A stretch of 64,000 nucleotides of DNA from Planktothrix agardhii NIES-204. GTDB lineage: Bacteria > Cyanobacteriota > Cyanobacteriia > Cyanobacteriales > Microcoleaceae. The notes under the pieces were generated by a model. The model worked only from the letters and a program-made list of their open reading frames with translations, had not been told where the DNA came from and made no database searches. Location of the stretch: contig AP017991.1 in NCBI GenBank assembly GCA_003609755.1, positions 310,001 to 374,000 of the forward strand. The letters are read 5' to 3'. Below, piece after piece: positions 44,447-53,938 of this stretch; the first letter of the stretch is position 1; every line of letters starts with the position of its first letter. A program made the position numbers and the translations under genes.

Positions 44447-45301
44447 TTATTCATCATCATGAGCAAAGCGACGATAGAGGAAATCTAGGGCATAATTTCT
44501 GAGGTTATAATATTCTGGATCTTCCATAATTTGAGTGCGATCGCGGGGACGTTCAAAGGGAATTTCTAGGATTTCTCCAATGGTTGCCGAGGGGCCGTTT
44601 GTCATCATCACTAACCGATCAGCCAGGAATAATGCTTCATCAATATCATGGGTAATCATTAACACCGTACAGCGATGATCATTCCAGATTTTCAATAATT
44701 CTTCCTGCAATTCTTCCTTTGTAATTGCATCCAAAGCCCCAAAGGGTTCATCTAAAATTAATACTTCTGGACGAATAGCTAAAGCCCGAGCAATAGCAGC
44801 CCGTTGTTTCATTCCTCCCGAAATCTGAGGGGGTTTTTTCTCAGCCGCTTCTAATAATCCCACCAGGGCTAAATGATCTCGAACAATAGCATTTTTTTCG
44901 ACCTTTGACTTATTAGGATGAACCGCATTAACCGCTAAATAGACATTTTCAAACACCGTGCGCCAAGGCAATAAGGCATAGTTTTGAAATACCACCATCC
45001 GGTCAGGGCCAGGTTTTAAAATCGGTTTGGCACGCAATGTCACCTTACCATCGGAAGGAATATTAAACCCAGACACCATATTTAATAAAGTCGATTTTCC
45101 ACAACCGGAGTGTCCAATAACGCAAATAAATTCACCCTCATTAATCGTGAGATTAACATCTTTTAAAACCGTGTAAGCCCCTTTAGCCGTGGGATAAACC
45201 TTAGAAACGTTATCAAATACTAAATAAGGCTGATTGTTGACTGGGGATTTTTTAGTAAATTTTTTCCCAAAAGTAGAGGCAGAAATTTTAGTTGTAGTCA
45301 T
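44447..45301 (-). CDS. cmpD: Bicarbonate ABC transporter ATPase CmpD
   Basis: 284 residues. Walker A is GHSGCGKST at 63-71, with Q-loop VVFQNYALLPW, signature QISGGMKQRAAIARAL and Walker B VLILDEPFGALDA. The N terminus extends by some 25 residues compared with the ATPase part of CmpC. It pairs with CmpC to energise the CmpB pore. It is the last gene of cmpABCD; the NrtD nitrate paralogue has the same motifs, so the assignment rests on the operon and on CmpA. Confidence 0.88.
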   Translation of the reverse strand: MTTTKISASTFGKKFTKKSPVNNQPYLVFDNVSKVYPTAKGAYTVLKDVNLTINEGEFICVIGHSGCGKSTLLNMVSGFNIPSDGKVTLRAKPILKPGPDRMVVFQNYALLPWRTVFENVYLAVNAVHPNKSKVEKNAIVRDHLALVGLLEAAEKKPPQISGGMKQRAAIARALAIRPEVLILDEPFGALDAITKEELQEELLKIWNDHRCTVLMITHDIDEALFLADRLVMMTNGPSATIGEILEIPFERPRDRTQIMEDPEYYNLRNYALDFLYRRFAHDDE

Positions 45302-45334
45302 AGTTGATATTTCCTAAATTTTAAATTGCATTTG

Positions 45335-45360
45335 TAGAGACGTGCCACGGCGCGTCTCTA
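45335..45360 (-). repeat. Hairpin between cmpC and cmpD
   Basis: TAGAGACG (45335-45342) faces CGTCTCTA (45353-45360), with an additional GC/GC pair in the loop. It lies in the 70-bp gap after the cmpC stop and could reduce read-through into cmpD or protect the upstream mRNA end. A relative lies after psb30. Confidence 0.6.
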
Positions 45361-45371
45361 ATTTTGTTGAA

Positions 45372-47378
45372 TTAAGCCACTTTACTCCGAGGAGAATCTA
45401 ATACAATTTCCGTTACAGTAAAATCCCGTTTAATCTTCAAACTATTCAGATAACCAATGGGATCTTCGGTATCAAATTTTGTACCATCAAATAATTGAAT
45501 TGCGCCCCGACTATAACTAATTTCAGAAAGTCCTAATTCCCGGGCTGCGGTACTAAAAGCACCTACCGAACATAACCTTTCTAAAATTTCCACCCAGTTA
45601 CGGGGGAAAGGCGTATGTCCCCAACGGGCCATTTGAACAATATGCCAAAGCTGTTCGGTGCGACTGGGACGGTTGACTCCATCGCCAAAAAATTGATGAT
45701 GGGCATATTGACGCATGGGTTCATCCATGTTGCAAGCAATATCATTGGGATCAGCTAACTGAATATATTCGGGGCGAGTTCCCAGATATTGACGTTGAGC
45801 TAAAATCTGCTGAATTTCAGGGGCATTTTCCGGGTCAGCGCAATAAGCTGAAGCCTCTAATAGTGATTTGACCAAGGCAATATGGGTATTAGGATAGGCC
45901 TTCGCCCAGTCTTCCCGCACTCCCAAAACTTTCCCTGGGTGTCCGGGCCAGATTTCTAAATCCGTGGCCACCGTAAACCCGACATCCTCCATCATTGCCC
46001 GCAGGTTCCAGGGTTCCCCCACACAGAACCCATCAATAGTGCCAGCCTGTAGGTCTACCACCATTTGGGCCGGAGGAATGGTCAATAGTTCCACATCATG
46101 GTCGGGGTCAATCCCCCCAGACGCTAACCAATAGCGCAGTAACAGGTTGTGCATGGAACTCGGATGCACCACCCCCATGCGGTGCTGTTGTCCAGGGGAC
46201 TGTAACAACATCCGTTTAAAGTCAGCCAGGGTATAAATTCCTTGGTCATAGAAGCGACGGGCGAGGGTAATAGCGTTACCGTTGCGGGTCATGGTCAGGG
46301 CTGTAATTACCGTTACGGGTTGGGTATCATCCCCTCCCAAAGTCATCCACAGAGGCATCCCAGAGGGCATCTGAGCCGCGTCTAAATAGCCTCCGGCGAT
46401 ACCATCACTGATGCCGCGCCAACTGGTTTCTCGGACAAGATTGATTTCATCGAGGCCGTGTTTTTCAAAAAATCCTAATTCCTTTGCTACGGCCAGGGGA
46501 GCGCAGGCGGTCAGGGGAACAAAACCCAATTCTAAGTTGATTTTTTCTAGGCCATGACGGGCAACGACTTTATTCTTTTTCGCCCGCATTTTTTTGATCA
46601 GTTTTTGTTGATTGAGGAAATAAATCATTTCACTCCGCAAGCGATAATAACTGGGATGTTCTACCACTTGCATCCGTTGGCGGGGGCGAGGAATATCTAC
46701 ATCTAAAATCTGTCCGATTTTTGATTCCGGGCCGTTAGTTAACATCACAATTCTGTCAGACAGTAACACGGCTTCATCGACATCATGTGTCACCATTAAG
46801 GCACTAATTTGATTGTCTTGGCAAATCTTCATTAATTGTTCTTGAAGATTACCCCGTGTTAAGGCATCTAAAGCCCCAAAAGGTTCATCTAATAATAATA
46901 ATTTGGGTCGTAATGCTAGGGCGCGGGCGATCGCAACTCGTTGTTTCATTCCTCCTGATAATTGGGCGGGATATTTGTCTACGGCTGGGCGTAATCCTAC
47001 CATATCAATATGGCTTTCAATGATATTTTTTCGTTCTGCTAGGGGTAATCCTTTCATCACGGAATCTACTGCTAAAGCAATATTTTCTCGGACTGTTCGC
47101 CAGGGTAATAAAGAATAGTTTTGAAATACTACCATTCTATCTGGCCCTGGTTGGGTAATTTTTTGACCTTCAATGGTGACAATTCCTTCTGATGGTAAAT
47201 CTAACCCGGCTACCATGTTTAATAGGGTTGATTTTCCACAGCCAGAGTGTCCAATTAGGGTGACAAATTCACCTTTTTGTATTTGTAGGTCAATTCCTTT
47301 GAGGGCAACATATTGACCTCCTCCGGTTAAGTTAAAGACTTTATCAATTTGTTCGACTTCTATTAATGGTTTTTCCAT
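45372..47378 (-). CDS. cmpC: Bicarbonate ABC transporter ATPase/sensor fusion CmpC
   Basis: 668 residues in two parts. Residues 1-265 are an ABC ATPase (Walker A GHSGCGKST at 43-51, QLSGGMKQRVAIARAL, LLLDEPFGALDAL). From about 275 on is a CmpA/NrtA-like solute-binding domain (LELGFVPLTACAPLAVAKEL, AGYLDAAQMPSGMPLW, DGFCVGEPWN). This fusion is unique to CmpC and NrtC; the cytoplasmic binding domain is thought to sense substrate and gate transport. AGGAG precedes the start. Context marks it as CmpC. Confidence 0.9.
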   Translation of the reverse strand: MEKPLIEVEQIDKVFNLTGGGQYVALKGIDLQIQKGEFVTLIGHSGCGKSTLLNMVAGLDLPSEGIVTIEGQKITQPGPDRMVVFQNYSLLPWRTVRENIALAVDSVMKGLPLAERKNIIESHIDMVGLRPAVDKYPAQLSGGMKQRVAIARALALRPKLLLLDEPFGALDALTRGNLQEQLMKICQDNQISALMVTHDVDEAVLLSDRIVMLTNGPESKIGQILDVDIPRPRQRMQVVEHPSYYRLRSEMIYFLNQQKLIKKMRAKKNKVVARHGLEKINLELGFVPLTACAPLAVAKELGFFEKHGLDEINLVRETSWRGISDGIAGGYLDAAQMPSGMPLWMTLGGDDTQPVTVITALTMTRNGNAITLARRFYDQGIYTLADFKRMLLQSPGQQHRMGVVHPSSMHNLLLRYWLASGGIDPDHDVELLTIPPAQMVVDLQAGTIDGFCVGEPWNLRAMMEDVGFTVATDLEIWPGHPGKVLGVREDWAKAYPNTHIALVKSLLEASAYCADPENAPEIQQILAQRQYLGTRPEYIQLADPNDIACNMDEPMRQYAHHQFFGDGVNRPSRTEQLWHIVQMARWGHTPFPRNWVEILERLCSVGAFSTAARELGLSEISYSRGAIQLFDGTKFDTEDPIGYLNSLKIKRDFTVTEIVLDSPRSKVA

Positions 47379-47436
47379 GATATTAACTCCTGATTAATGG
47401 TTGACAGTGCGTGGGCTGCGATGAGTGCACCTTAGT

Positions 47437-48285
47437 TTACTTTTTTTCACCCGGGACAATTAATTGTTGAATGTAACCAATACCTCGATCTAAAATTAAA
47501 CCGACTGCACCGATATAAACCACGGCTAAAATAATGTCACTGATGTAGTTTTGTTGGTAAGCATCCCAGATAAAGAAACCAATTCCCACGATACCGGACA
47601 TCACGATTTCAGCAGCAATAATTGCTAACCAAGCTAAACCTACGGCAATTCTTAATCCGGTAAAAATGTAAGGTAATGCAGAAGGGAATAGAATATTTAA
47701 GTAATATTCTTTGCGGGATAATTGCAACACCTTGGCAACGTTATTATAATCATCGGGAATCTGTTTAACACCTTCTTTTGTGTTAATTAAAATCGGCCAA
47801 ACAGAGGTAATAAAAATCACGAAAATCGCGGCGGGTTGGTTTTGTTGGAAGGCGACTAAGGCAATGGGAACCCAAGCCAAAGGAGCCACCATTCTTAAAA
47901 ACTGAAATAGGGGATCTAATGCCTTATCTAAAATCGGGTTTGTTCCCACTAAAATCCCCACACTAATACCAACAATTGCGGCAATTGAATAGCCTTGAGC
48001 CACCCGTCCTAAACTGGCTAAAGTTTGCCAAAATAAGCCTTTATCTAATCCTCCTCGATCATAAAAAGGATACATTAATAAAGTTCGGGTTTGTTCATTA
48101 GTCACAACACTCAAGGGCCCTGGTAAACGGGTAATTCCTGATAAGGAGAAAAGTTGCCAAACTATTAAAAAACCCAAGGTTCCCATTAGGGGAAGAATAA
48201 TATTTTGTGAGTTCTTTTTCCAATATTCACTCAAATTGTCAACAAAGCTATTTCCGTTAGTTCTTTTTTTGGCTGTACTTGTCAT
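47437..48285 (-). CDS. cmpB: Bicarbonate ABC transporter permease CmpB
   Basis: 282 residues, BPD_transp_1 family, about six membrane segments. The cytoplasmic coupling loop with the EAA-like motif is visible after the middle segments (NVAKVLQLSRKEYYLNILFPSALPYIFTGLR). It forms the membrane pore as a homodimer for the CmpCD ATPases. AAGGAGT precedes the ATG by about 10 bases. Gaps to cmpA and cmpC are 94 and 58 bp, consistent with a single operon. Confidence 0.9.
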   Translation of the reverse strand: MTSTAKKRTNGNSFVDNLSEYWKKNSQNIILPLMGTLGFLIVWQLFSLSGITRLPGPLSVVTNEQTRTLLMYPFYDRGGLDKGLFWQTLASLGRVAQGYSIAAIVGISVGILVGTNPILDKALDPLFQFLRMVAPLAWVPIALVAFQQNQPAAIFVIFITSVWPILINTKEGVKQIPDDYNNVAKVLQLSRKEYYLNILFPSALPYIFTGLRIAVGLAWLAIIAAEIVMSGIVGIGFFIWDAYQQNYISDIILAVVYIGAVGLILDRGIGYIQQLIVPGEKK

Positions 48286-48379
48286 TTTGTTAAAACTCCT
48301 TGATTAGTTATTAATGTAGATATGCGCCATAGCACATCTGTATTAGTTATCAGTGAAGAAAATAGAAAGATGATCCTTT

Positions 48380-49753
48380 CTAGGCTTTTTTGATGGTTAA
48401 ACTTTGAAGATAGGCTTCTGGTTTTTCAGGATCAAAAGTAATTCCATCAAAGAACTTTTCCACACCTCTTGAAGTCGAAGCGGGAATATCAGCAGTAAAC
48501 CCAGCTTCTTTAGCAGATTCTCGCCAAATATCCTCACGGTTGACCTTATCAATAATGGCTTTTGCTTGGGCAATATCTTGAATTTGACCATTATGGAAAC
48601 CCCAACGAATACTTTCAGTTAAAAACCATAAATCATGGCTTTTATAGGGATAGGAAACACTGCCAATGGGATCTTTCCAATATAACGGCCCTTTATTAAA
48701 GTCTTGAATCGGCGGTTTTCCATCTCCCATCTGATAGTTTCCTTGGAAGGGAGGAGTCAGAACAACTTCAGGAACATTAAAATAATTCCGTCCAGAAACT
48801 ATCGTGATTAATTCGGCTCTGTTTTCCGGTTTATCACACCATTGTTGGGCTTCCATTAAGCCTTTTAATATAGCTTTTGTTGCCTTGGGATGTTTATCAA
48901 CCCAGTCAGCACGAATGGCTAAATATTCTTCAGGATGAAACGGCCAAACTTCCGTGGTTAAACAGGACATGAAACCGATGTTATCACTAACAATTCGATA
49001 GGGCCAAGGGTCTCCTGTACTAAAGGCATCCATCGTTCCATTTCGCATTCCCTGCACCGTTTCTGCGGGAGGAACTGCTATCAAATCAATATCGACATCT
49101 GGGTTGATTCCACCCGCAGCTAACCAATAGCGAATCCAAAAATCTTGGTTAACATTTGGGAATGTATAAGCTGCTTTAAATTTGCGTCCTGTGGTATTTG
49201 GAAAACTGCGAATATATTCGGCAGCGCCTTTAATATCTAAGCCTATTCCTTTCCCTAAATGGGTATTAGCAATAGCAACACCATTGCCATTTGTATTTAA
49301 TTGAGCTAAGACATACATAGGGACTTTTTTGCCCCCGGTAATAATGCCTTCTGTCAATAAATGGGGCATGGGCATTTGCCACTGTCCACCATCAATTCCT
49401 CCCCCACTTGAGCCAATGGTAACGTTATCCCGTGCTGAGGCCCAGTTTGCCTGTTTGGATACCTCAACATTGCTCATTCCATACTTAGCAAAAAAGCCTT
49501 TTTCTTTGGCAATAATTAAGGGGGCAGATTCCACAATGGGAATAAAACCTAGTTTAATTGCTGTCACTTCTGGGGCTTGTTCTGGACTAATATTAACTGC
49601 CGGAACTTGTGTTGTCGCCGGAGAACTTCCAGTATTACCAGTGGGTTCGGGTGGGTTGCCCAAACAGCCTTTTAAAAAGACGGTACTAGCTGCCGAAAAT
49701 CCGGCGGTAATTAAAAATTTTCTCCGAGAATAACCTTTTGAAAATTCAGACAT
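48380..49753 (-). CDS. cmpA: Bicarbonate-binding lipoprotein CmpA
   Basis: 457 residues from ATG 49753, which has AGGAGG five bases upstream; the frame from 49768 is less likely. The N terminus has a Tat-like [11 protein letters not shown] and a lipobox LKGC, so it is an exported lipoprotein. Binding-domain landmarks are [72 protein letters not shown] and the end [10 protein letters not shown]. These fit CmpA better than NrtA from memory of both families, and bicA/cmpR next door agrees. It captures HCO3- (with Ca2+) for CmpB. Confidence 0.88.
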   Translation of the reverse strand: MSEFSKGYSRRKFLITAGFSAASTVFLKGCLGNPPEPTGNTGSSPATTQVPAVNISPEQAPEVTAIKLGFIPIVESAPLIIAKEKGFFAKYGMSNVEVSKQANWASARDNVTIGSSGGGIDGGQWQMPMPHLLTEGIITGGKKVPMYVLAQLNTNGNGVAIANTHLGKGIGLDIKGAAEYIRSFPNTTGRKFKAAYTFPNVNQDFWIRYWLAAGGINPDVDIDLIAVPPAETVQGMRNGTMDAFSTGDPWPYRIVSDNIGFMSCLTTEVWPFHPEEYLAIRADWVDKHPKATKAILKGLMEAQQWCDKPENRAELITIVSGRNYFNVPEVVLTPPFQGNYQMGDGKPPIQDFNKGPLYWKDPIGSVSYPYKSHDLWFLTESIRWGFHNGQIQDIAQAKAIIDKVNREDIWRESAKEAGFTADIPASTSRGVEKFFDGITFDPEKPEAYLQSLTIKKA

Positions 49754-49830
49754 TAAACCTCCTAACAACCTGTCTGTTGAAAAAATAGGTTGCTACTTAC
49801 AAAAAAAATTTTGTAGTAGTTAAATTATTC

Positions 49831-49931
49831 AGGACTTACGCACAAGACCAAAGAAACCGGGTTTCTAGCCCTGATTTTGCGGATGAAATCGGTGATTTCT
49901 CGTTCAGAAACTCGGTTTCTGCGTAAGTCCT
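49831..49931. mobile_element. 101-bp MITE-like element
   Basis: Perfect 12-bp terminal inverted repeats AGGACTTACGCA (49831-49842) and TGCGTAAGTCCT (49920-49931). Inside are two AGAAACC/GGTTTCT palindromes (49852-49866, 49906-49920). No coding capacity. It lies 78 bp upstream of the cmpA start, in the presumed promoter region, so it could carry or disrupt cmp control signals. Confidence 0.8.
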
Positions 49932-50371
49932 ATAGATAAAACATTACCCTGGGGTCAGGGTGACTTGGGTTAGGACTTGATTTTTAGTTAAGTCGTTCCA
50001 TAGCGTCTATAAATACTAAAGTAGCATTATATCTATAGACTGGCAATAGCTTTTAGTGCCAAATACAGTTTTTTATTAAATAGGAGTGATCAAGTTTTGC
50101 TTATCATTCATCGTTTATTCTAAATATATTTATTTTAAACATAATCAAATATTATCAAAATAGGGATTTTTGGCCAAAAATCGAGACTTAAACAATAAAT
50201 TAATGGTTTAAGTCGGTAAAAACAGGGGAATTAGACGCATTGATAAAAAAGAATACTTGTAAAACTTGACATATAAAAACGTCAATACACCGAAACCCGC
50301 CAGGGGTGTCTTATATAGTTGTATCCGCTTATCCTAAACAGCAGTGCGAGTGTTCGGTGCTCGCTAGGGTA
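49932..50371. promoter_or_regulatory. Upstream region of cmpABCD
   Basis: 440 AT-rich bases without a credible gene, between the MITE and the DUF1997 gene. It includes TTGAC/GTCAA halves around 50268-50290 and a GCAGTGCGAG dispersed repeat at 50341-50365. CmpR sites are expected here, but TTA/TAA pairs are too common in this AT-rich stretch to pick one. Confidence 0.4.
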
Positions 50372-51073
50372 TTAACCGCGATATTTTGGGAAAGGAATCC
50401 CCAAACTGCTATGAAAATCCTGTTGAGTTTTAGCCGAAAGACGCCGGGAAACCTGTTTAACAATATTTTTTAGTAGGGTATCCCCGGTTTTTTGAATTAA
50501 CCCTTCTGATTTAGAACGAATAAACTTAGGAATTTGTACCCCGACAGCCAAATCCAGATGCCATTTCGCCCCGGTAATTTGAGTCGGACATTCAGTTAAT
50601 TTAATACCTCGTTCGGCACAAAATTCGGCTGTAGGTAATTCTATTAATGTCATCGTTGATTTAAAATCCACCTCATAACCAGGAGCCTTATAATCGGGGA
50701 TGGGAACCGTCCGAATCCGATAAATCCCCTCTGCATCCGGTGGGACTAATTCTAATCCAATCCGCGCTTCCACTCGATAACCCAAGGCTCCAAACCTTCC
50801 AACTAATAAATCATAGGCATTATTTCCCATGGGTTCGGTTTTCATTGGTAACGCACACCGACAAAACCAGCCGCTATGTTGACCCAAATATTCAGCCACC
50901 GTATCCAAAGGCGCGAACATTTCCATGCAGTCTTCAAAATCGCTGTGAAACCAGATTAACTCCTGAGAATCTTGCTCTTGATTACTTTCTTCGGGGTTTG
51001 GGAGAGCAACAGAATCATCAACAAACTCAGATGATGCTCTTGACGGTTGAGGTTCAGAGATATCGGACGGCAT
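50372..51073 (-). CDS. DUF1997-family protein
   Basis: 233 residues. A Ser/Glu/Pro-rich N terminus of about 40 residues is followed by a conserved domain: FHSDFEDCMEMFAPLDTVAE, CRCALPMKTEPMGNNAYDLL, GRFGALGYRVEARIGLEL and WHLDLAVGVQIPKFIRSK. This is the DUF1997 family of cyanobacteria and plastids, with an SRPBCC-like fold and no assigned reaction. No membrane segment. It is divergent from the SDR gene with a 132-bp spacer. Confidence 0.8.
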   Translation of the reverse strand: MPSDISEPQPSRASSEFVDDSVALPNPEESNQEQDSQELIWFHSDFEDCMEMFAPLDTVAEYLGQHSGWFCRCALPMKTEPMGNNAYDLLVGRFGALGYRVEARIGLELVPPDAEGIYRIRTVPIPDYKAPGYEVDFKSTMTLIELPTAEFCAERGIKLTECPTQITGAKWHLDLAVGVQIPKFIRSKSEGLIQKTGDTLLKNIVKQVSRRLSAKTQQDFHSSLGIPFPKYRG

Positions 51074-51205
51074 AATATGTTCTCCTGCGAGGGTTTTTTC
51101 CTATTTCCAGAATGCCTTGTATTGTCGTGAACCGCTATGATAAATATACGTAACTTTTGATGTTACTTGGCAAAACTTGACACTTACTGAAAAACCTTTA
51201 ACAGC

Positions 51206-51868
51206 ATGAAAGCATTTGTCGCAGGGGCAACGGGGGAAACGGGACGGCGAATTATCACCGAATTAGTCAAGCGGGAAATTCCGGTTAAGGCTTTGGTTCG
51301 GAATATTGAAACTGCTCAACAAATTTTACCGACCGACGTGGAACTGGTGGTCGGAGATGTTTTAAATACTTACAGTTTAGCCTCGGCTTTGAGTGATTGT
51401 ACGGTTGTATTGTGTGCAACAGGCGCCAGACCCAGTTTTGATTTTACTGGGCCCTATCAAGTCGATTGTCAAGGAACAAAAAATTTAGTTGATGTGGCAA
51501 AATCCCAGGGAATTGAACATTTTGTTTTAGTTACTTCCCTGTGTGTCTCCCAATTTTTTCACCCATTAAATTTATTTTGGTTAATTCTTTTCTGGAAAAA
51601 ACAAGCGGAAGAATATCTTCAAAATAGTGGTTTAAATTATACCATTGTTCGCCCGGGTGGGTTAAAAAATGAGGACAATAATTATAATTTAGTTATGCAG
51701 TCGGCCGATACCCTATTTGAAGGTAGTATTCCCCGAACAAAAGTGGCTCAAGTTTGTGTAGAAGCATTATTTATTCCAACTTCACGGAATAAAATTATTG
51801 AAATTGTAGCTAATCCAGATGCTCAACAACAGCCCTTAGAACAACTATTTGCCAGTGTAAGTGATTGA
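51206..51868 (+). CDS. Atypical SDR / NmrA-like NAD(P)-binding protein
   Basis: 220 residues. A Rossmann start with FVAGATGETGRR (GxxGxxG), then ALVRNIETAQQ, VGDVLNTYSLASAL and VDVAKSQGIEHFVLVTSL. There is no YxxxK catalytic pair at the expected site, so it is an atypical SDR, perhaps a redox-sensing or assembly protein like Ycf39 rather than a dehydrogenase. Its TGA overlaps the next gene's ATG by one base, indicating translational coupling. Confidence 0.82.
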   Translation: MKAFVAGATGETGRRIITELVKREIPVKALVRNIETAQQILPTDVELVVGDVLNTYSLASALSDCTVVLCATGARPSFDFTGPYQVDCQGTKNLVDVAKSQGIEHFVLVTSLCVSQFFHPLNLFWLILFWKKQAEEYLQNSGLNYTIVRPGGLKNEDNNYNLVMQSADTLFEGSIPRTKVAQVCVEALFIPTSRNKIIEIVANPDAQQQPLEQLFASVSD

Positions 51869-52569
51869 TGGAACATTATCAAAGAAAAAGACAGAATCTT
51901 AATCGCCGTAAACGGCTATTATGGAGTGGGTTACTCCTATTGACGTTAACCTTTATTGGGGTCAGAAGTTGCCAGGGAAAATCGGATTTTGAACCGTCAA
52001 TTGATCAACAGGTGGAAGCACAATGGCTACCTTTAGTTATGCGGGGCGGAGATCCTTATATTCGGGCATTGATGCGAACTATTTCCGCCAGTGAGTCCAG
52101 TTATTCTGACCCCTATCATGTTTTATATGGCGGAAAATATGTCTCTAATTTACAGAGCCATCCTGACCTATGTATGAAGATTATGGTCGGCCCGAATCAA
52201 GGCAAATGTAGCACCGCCGCCGGACGTTATCAAATGTTAAAAACTACCTGGGATGAAAAAGCCGAACGCTATCACCCAAAACCCGCTCAATTTTGGTTTT
52301 GGCTTCCCTATAGTTTTGAACCAGAATATCAAGATACGGTGGTTTATCGTTGGTTATTAGATGATGAATTTTGGGGGGTTAATATTTCCCAATTATTACG
52401 CGAAGAAAAAGTTGATCAGGTGTTAGAATTATTATCAGGAACCTGGACAAGTTTAGGCTATGGAATTGAAGATAATCTGGTGACGGATTCCTTACCCGAA
52501 ATTTATGAAAAGATTTTGCAAAATGAACTCAATCACGAAAATGGTAAGTTATTTAAAATGCCTCCTTAA
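51868..52569 (+). CDS. Membrane-anchored lysozyme-like (GH104-type) protein
   Basis: 233 residues from ATG 51868. A basic N terminus (RKRQNLNRRKRLLW) and one hydrophobic helix (about residues 20-35) act as a membrane anchor. The exported domain has ALMRTISASESSYSDPYHVL with a candidate catalytic Glu, then YVSNLQSHPD and CSTAAGRYQMLKTTW, the hallmark of lambda-type lysozymes (GH104). It would cleave peptidoglycan glycan strands. It is coupled to the SDR gene by a one-base overlap, with no phage genes nearby, so it is probably a cellular wall-remodelling enzyme. Confidence 0.8.
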   Translation: MEHYQRKRQNLNRRKRLLWSGLLLLTLTFIGVRSCQGKSDFEPSIDQQVEAQWLPLVMRGGDPYIRALMRTISASESSYSDPYHVLYGGKYVSNLQSHPDLCMKIMVGPNQGKCSTAAGRYQMLKTTWDEKAERYHPKPAQFWFWLPYSFEPEYQDTVVYRWLLDDEFWGVNISQLLREEKVDQVLELLSGTWTSLGYGIEDNLVTDSLPEIYEKILQNELNHENGKLFKMPP

Positions 52570-52590
52570 CCCTCATCCAGATCGATTGAT

Positions 52591-53202
52591 TTAACCAATC
52601 GGATGCTGACCAGGCTTAACCGCATGAATATTTTCGCTCCCTGACTGGGGCCATCCCCTGCGATCACCCGATTCTGAGGGTTGTCCCCAACCTAATTGTA
52701 ATAACATTTCTAAAAAACTCGATTTCTCCCACTTCCAAATACAAGCCCATTCCGTGCGTTGAATAATAGCATCCACTTCTTCTACGCAAATTTGACGATA
52801 ATCCTTACCACTATTTAAACTTAAATATAAATCCATCCCGGCAGTTACATCATCCCAGAATGCCAATAATTTAATTTTTGCTGCTTTTAACTGTTCTAAA
52901 TCATAAGGTAAGGCAATTAATTGTTCATTCACAAAGGGAAATTGTAGGGTTTTTTCCCTAACAATAATTTCTCGCCAAACAATTCCAGAAACTTGATGTT
53001 CTTGTTGGTATTGGTGAATCGTCGCCTTAAAATTTTGATAGGCTGTAAACTTTTGAATTCCCTCTGGTTTCAAAAAACAGTCAACCACGGGATTTCCCAC
53101 CGCCGGAGTCGCCCTTAAATTCAAACGCTCCCCTTTCAGGCAGGCTTGGCGCTCCTGATTTAAGATTTGGATCAGTTCCTCTGTAGTGTAGATTTTTGAC
53201 AT
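52591..53202 (-). CDS. Conserved hypothetical protein, 203 aa
   Basis: A soluble helical protein. Blocks that stand out are YTTEELIQILNQERQACLKG, VVDCFLKPEGIQKFTAYQNF, VREKTLQFPFVNEQLIALP and WACIWKWEKSSFLEMLLQLG. The C-terminal 30 residues are polar and glycine-rich, probably disordered. I do not recognise a family or motif. It is convergent with the lysozyme-like gene and stands alone upstream of purE's end. Confidence 0.6.
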   Translation of the reverse strand: MSKIYTTEELIQILNQERQACLKGERLNLRATPAVGNPVVDCFLKPEGIQKFTAYQNFKATIHQYQQEHQVSGIVWREIIVREKTLQFPFVNEQLIALPYDLEQLKAAKIKLLAFWDDVTAGMDLYLSLNSGKDYRQICVEEVDAIIQRTEWACIWKWEKSSFLEMLLQLGWGQPSESGDRRGWPQSGSENIHAVKPGQHPIG

Positions 53203-53392
53203 CAGAAACGTCCTAAATTGCTATGATTTATAGCTTATGTCGGTAATTGAGGATATGTTAGTGCATCCGTCTTAAGGATGTCAAGGAACTGATCGACAAG
53301 TTGAATCTCTTAAAGACTGATTATTCAGTATAATTAAGTTTGGTAGCGCTGTAGTTCTCAATATCACTGCTCACCAATCTCCGACTTTTCGC

Positions 53393-53929
53393 CTAATATT
53401 CACTATAGCCAACTTGATCCAAACGCTCCTGTTTTTCCAGAACAGATTGTTTAAGATTTTCCCGATAGTCTTGAACTTTTTGCAAGAGTTCAGGATCATG
53501 ACTGGCTAAAATTTGTACCGCTAATAAACCCGCATTTTTAGCATTACCAATTGCCACCGTTGCCACCGGAATTCCTCCAGGCATTTGTACAATAGAATAC
53601 AGAGAATCAACCCCCTGTAAGGTGCGAGTTGTTACTGGAACCCCAATTACAGGTAAAGGGGTTAAAGATGCCACCATCCCCGGTAAATGGGCGGCTCCTC
53701 CGGCTCCGGCAATAATCACTTTTAATCCTCGCAAATGGGCGGTTTTAGCATATTCAAACATCCTTTCCGGGGTACGATGGGCGGAAACAATAGCAACTTC
53801 ATGGGGGATATTAAATTCTTCACAAACCGCGATCGCCCCCACCATTGTGGGTAAATCTGAATCACTCCCCATGATAATCCCAACAACAGGAGTAGAGTTA
53901 GTCGATAATAATGTAGAGTTCAAAGCCAA
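53393..53929 (-). CDS. purE: N5-carboxyaminoimidazole ribonucleotide mutase
   Basis: 178 residues. Moves the carboxyl group of N5-CAIR to give CAIR in purine synthesis. The class I signature [13 protein letters not shown] is near residue 20, followed by [14 protein letters not shown] and [16 protein letters not shown]. The C-terminal 15 residues form a charged helix. Its start is only 9 bp from the start of the divergent nagA gene. purK is not in the window. Confidence 0.95.
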   Translation of the reverse strand: MALNSTLLSTNSTPVVGIIMGSDSDLPTMVGAIAVCEEFNIPHEVAIVSAHRTPERMFEYAKTAHLRGLKVIIAGAGGAAHLPGMVASLTPLPVIGVPVTTRTLQGVDSLYSIVQMPGGIPVATVAIGNAKNAGLLAVQILASHDPELLQKVQDYRENLKQSVLEKQERLDQVGYSEY

Positions 53930-53938
53930 CTATTCCTC

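Noticed and set aside
44447-49753. Nitrate transporter NrtABCD instead of CmpABCD
   Set aside because: The motifs are shared by both, but the CmpA-like binding protein, the LysR gene and bicA next door favour bicarbonate, and no nirA or narB is nearby. A specificity test would be decisive.
51868-52569. Prophage remnant because of the lambda-type lysozyme
   Set aside because: No holin, integrase, capsid or tail gene is near; the enzyme has a bacterial-type membrane anchor and a coupled SDR gene.
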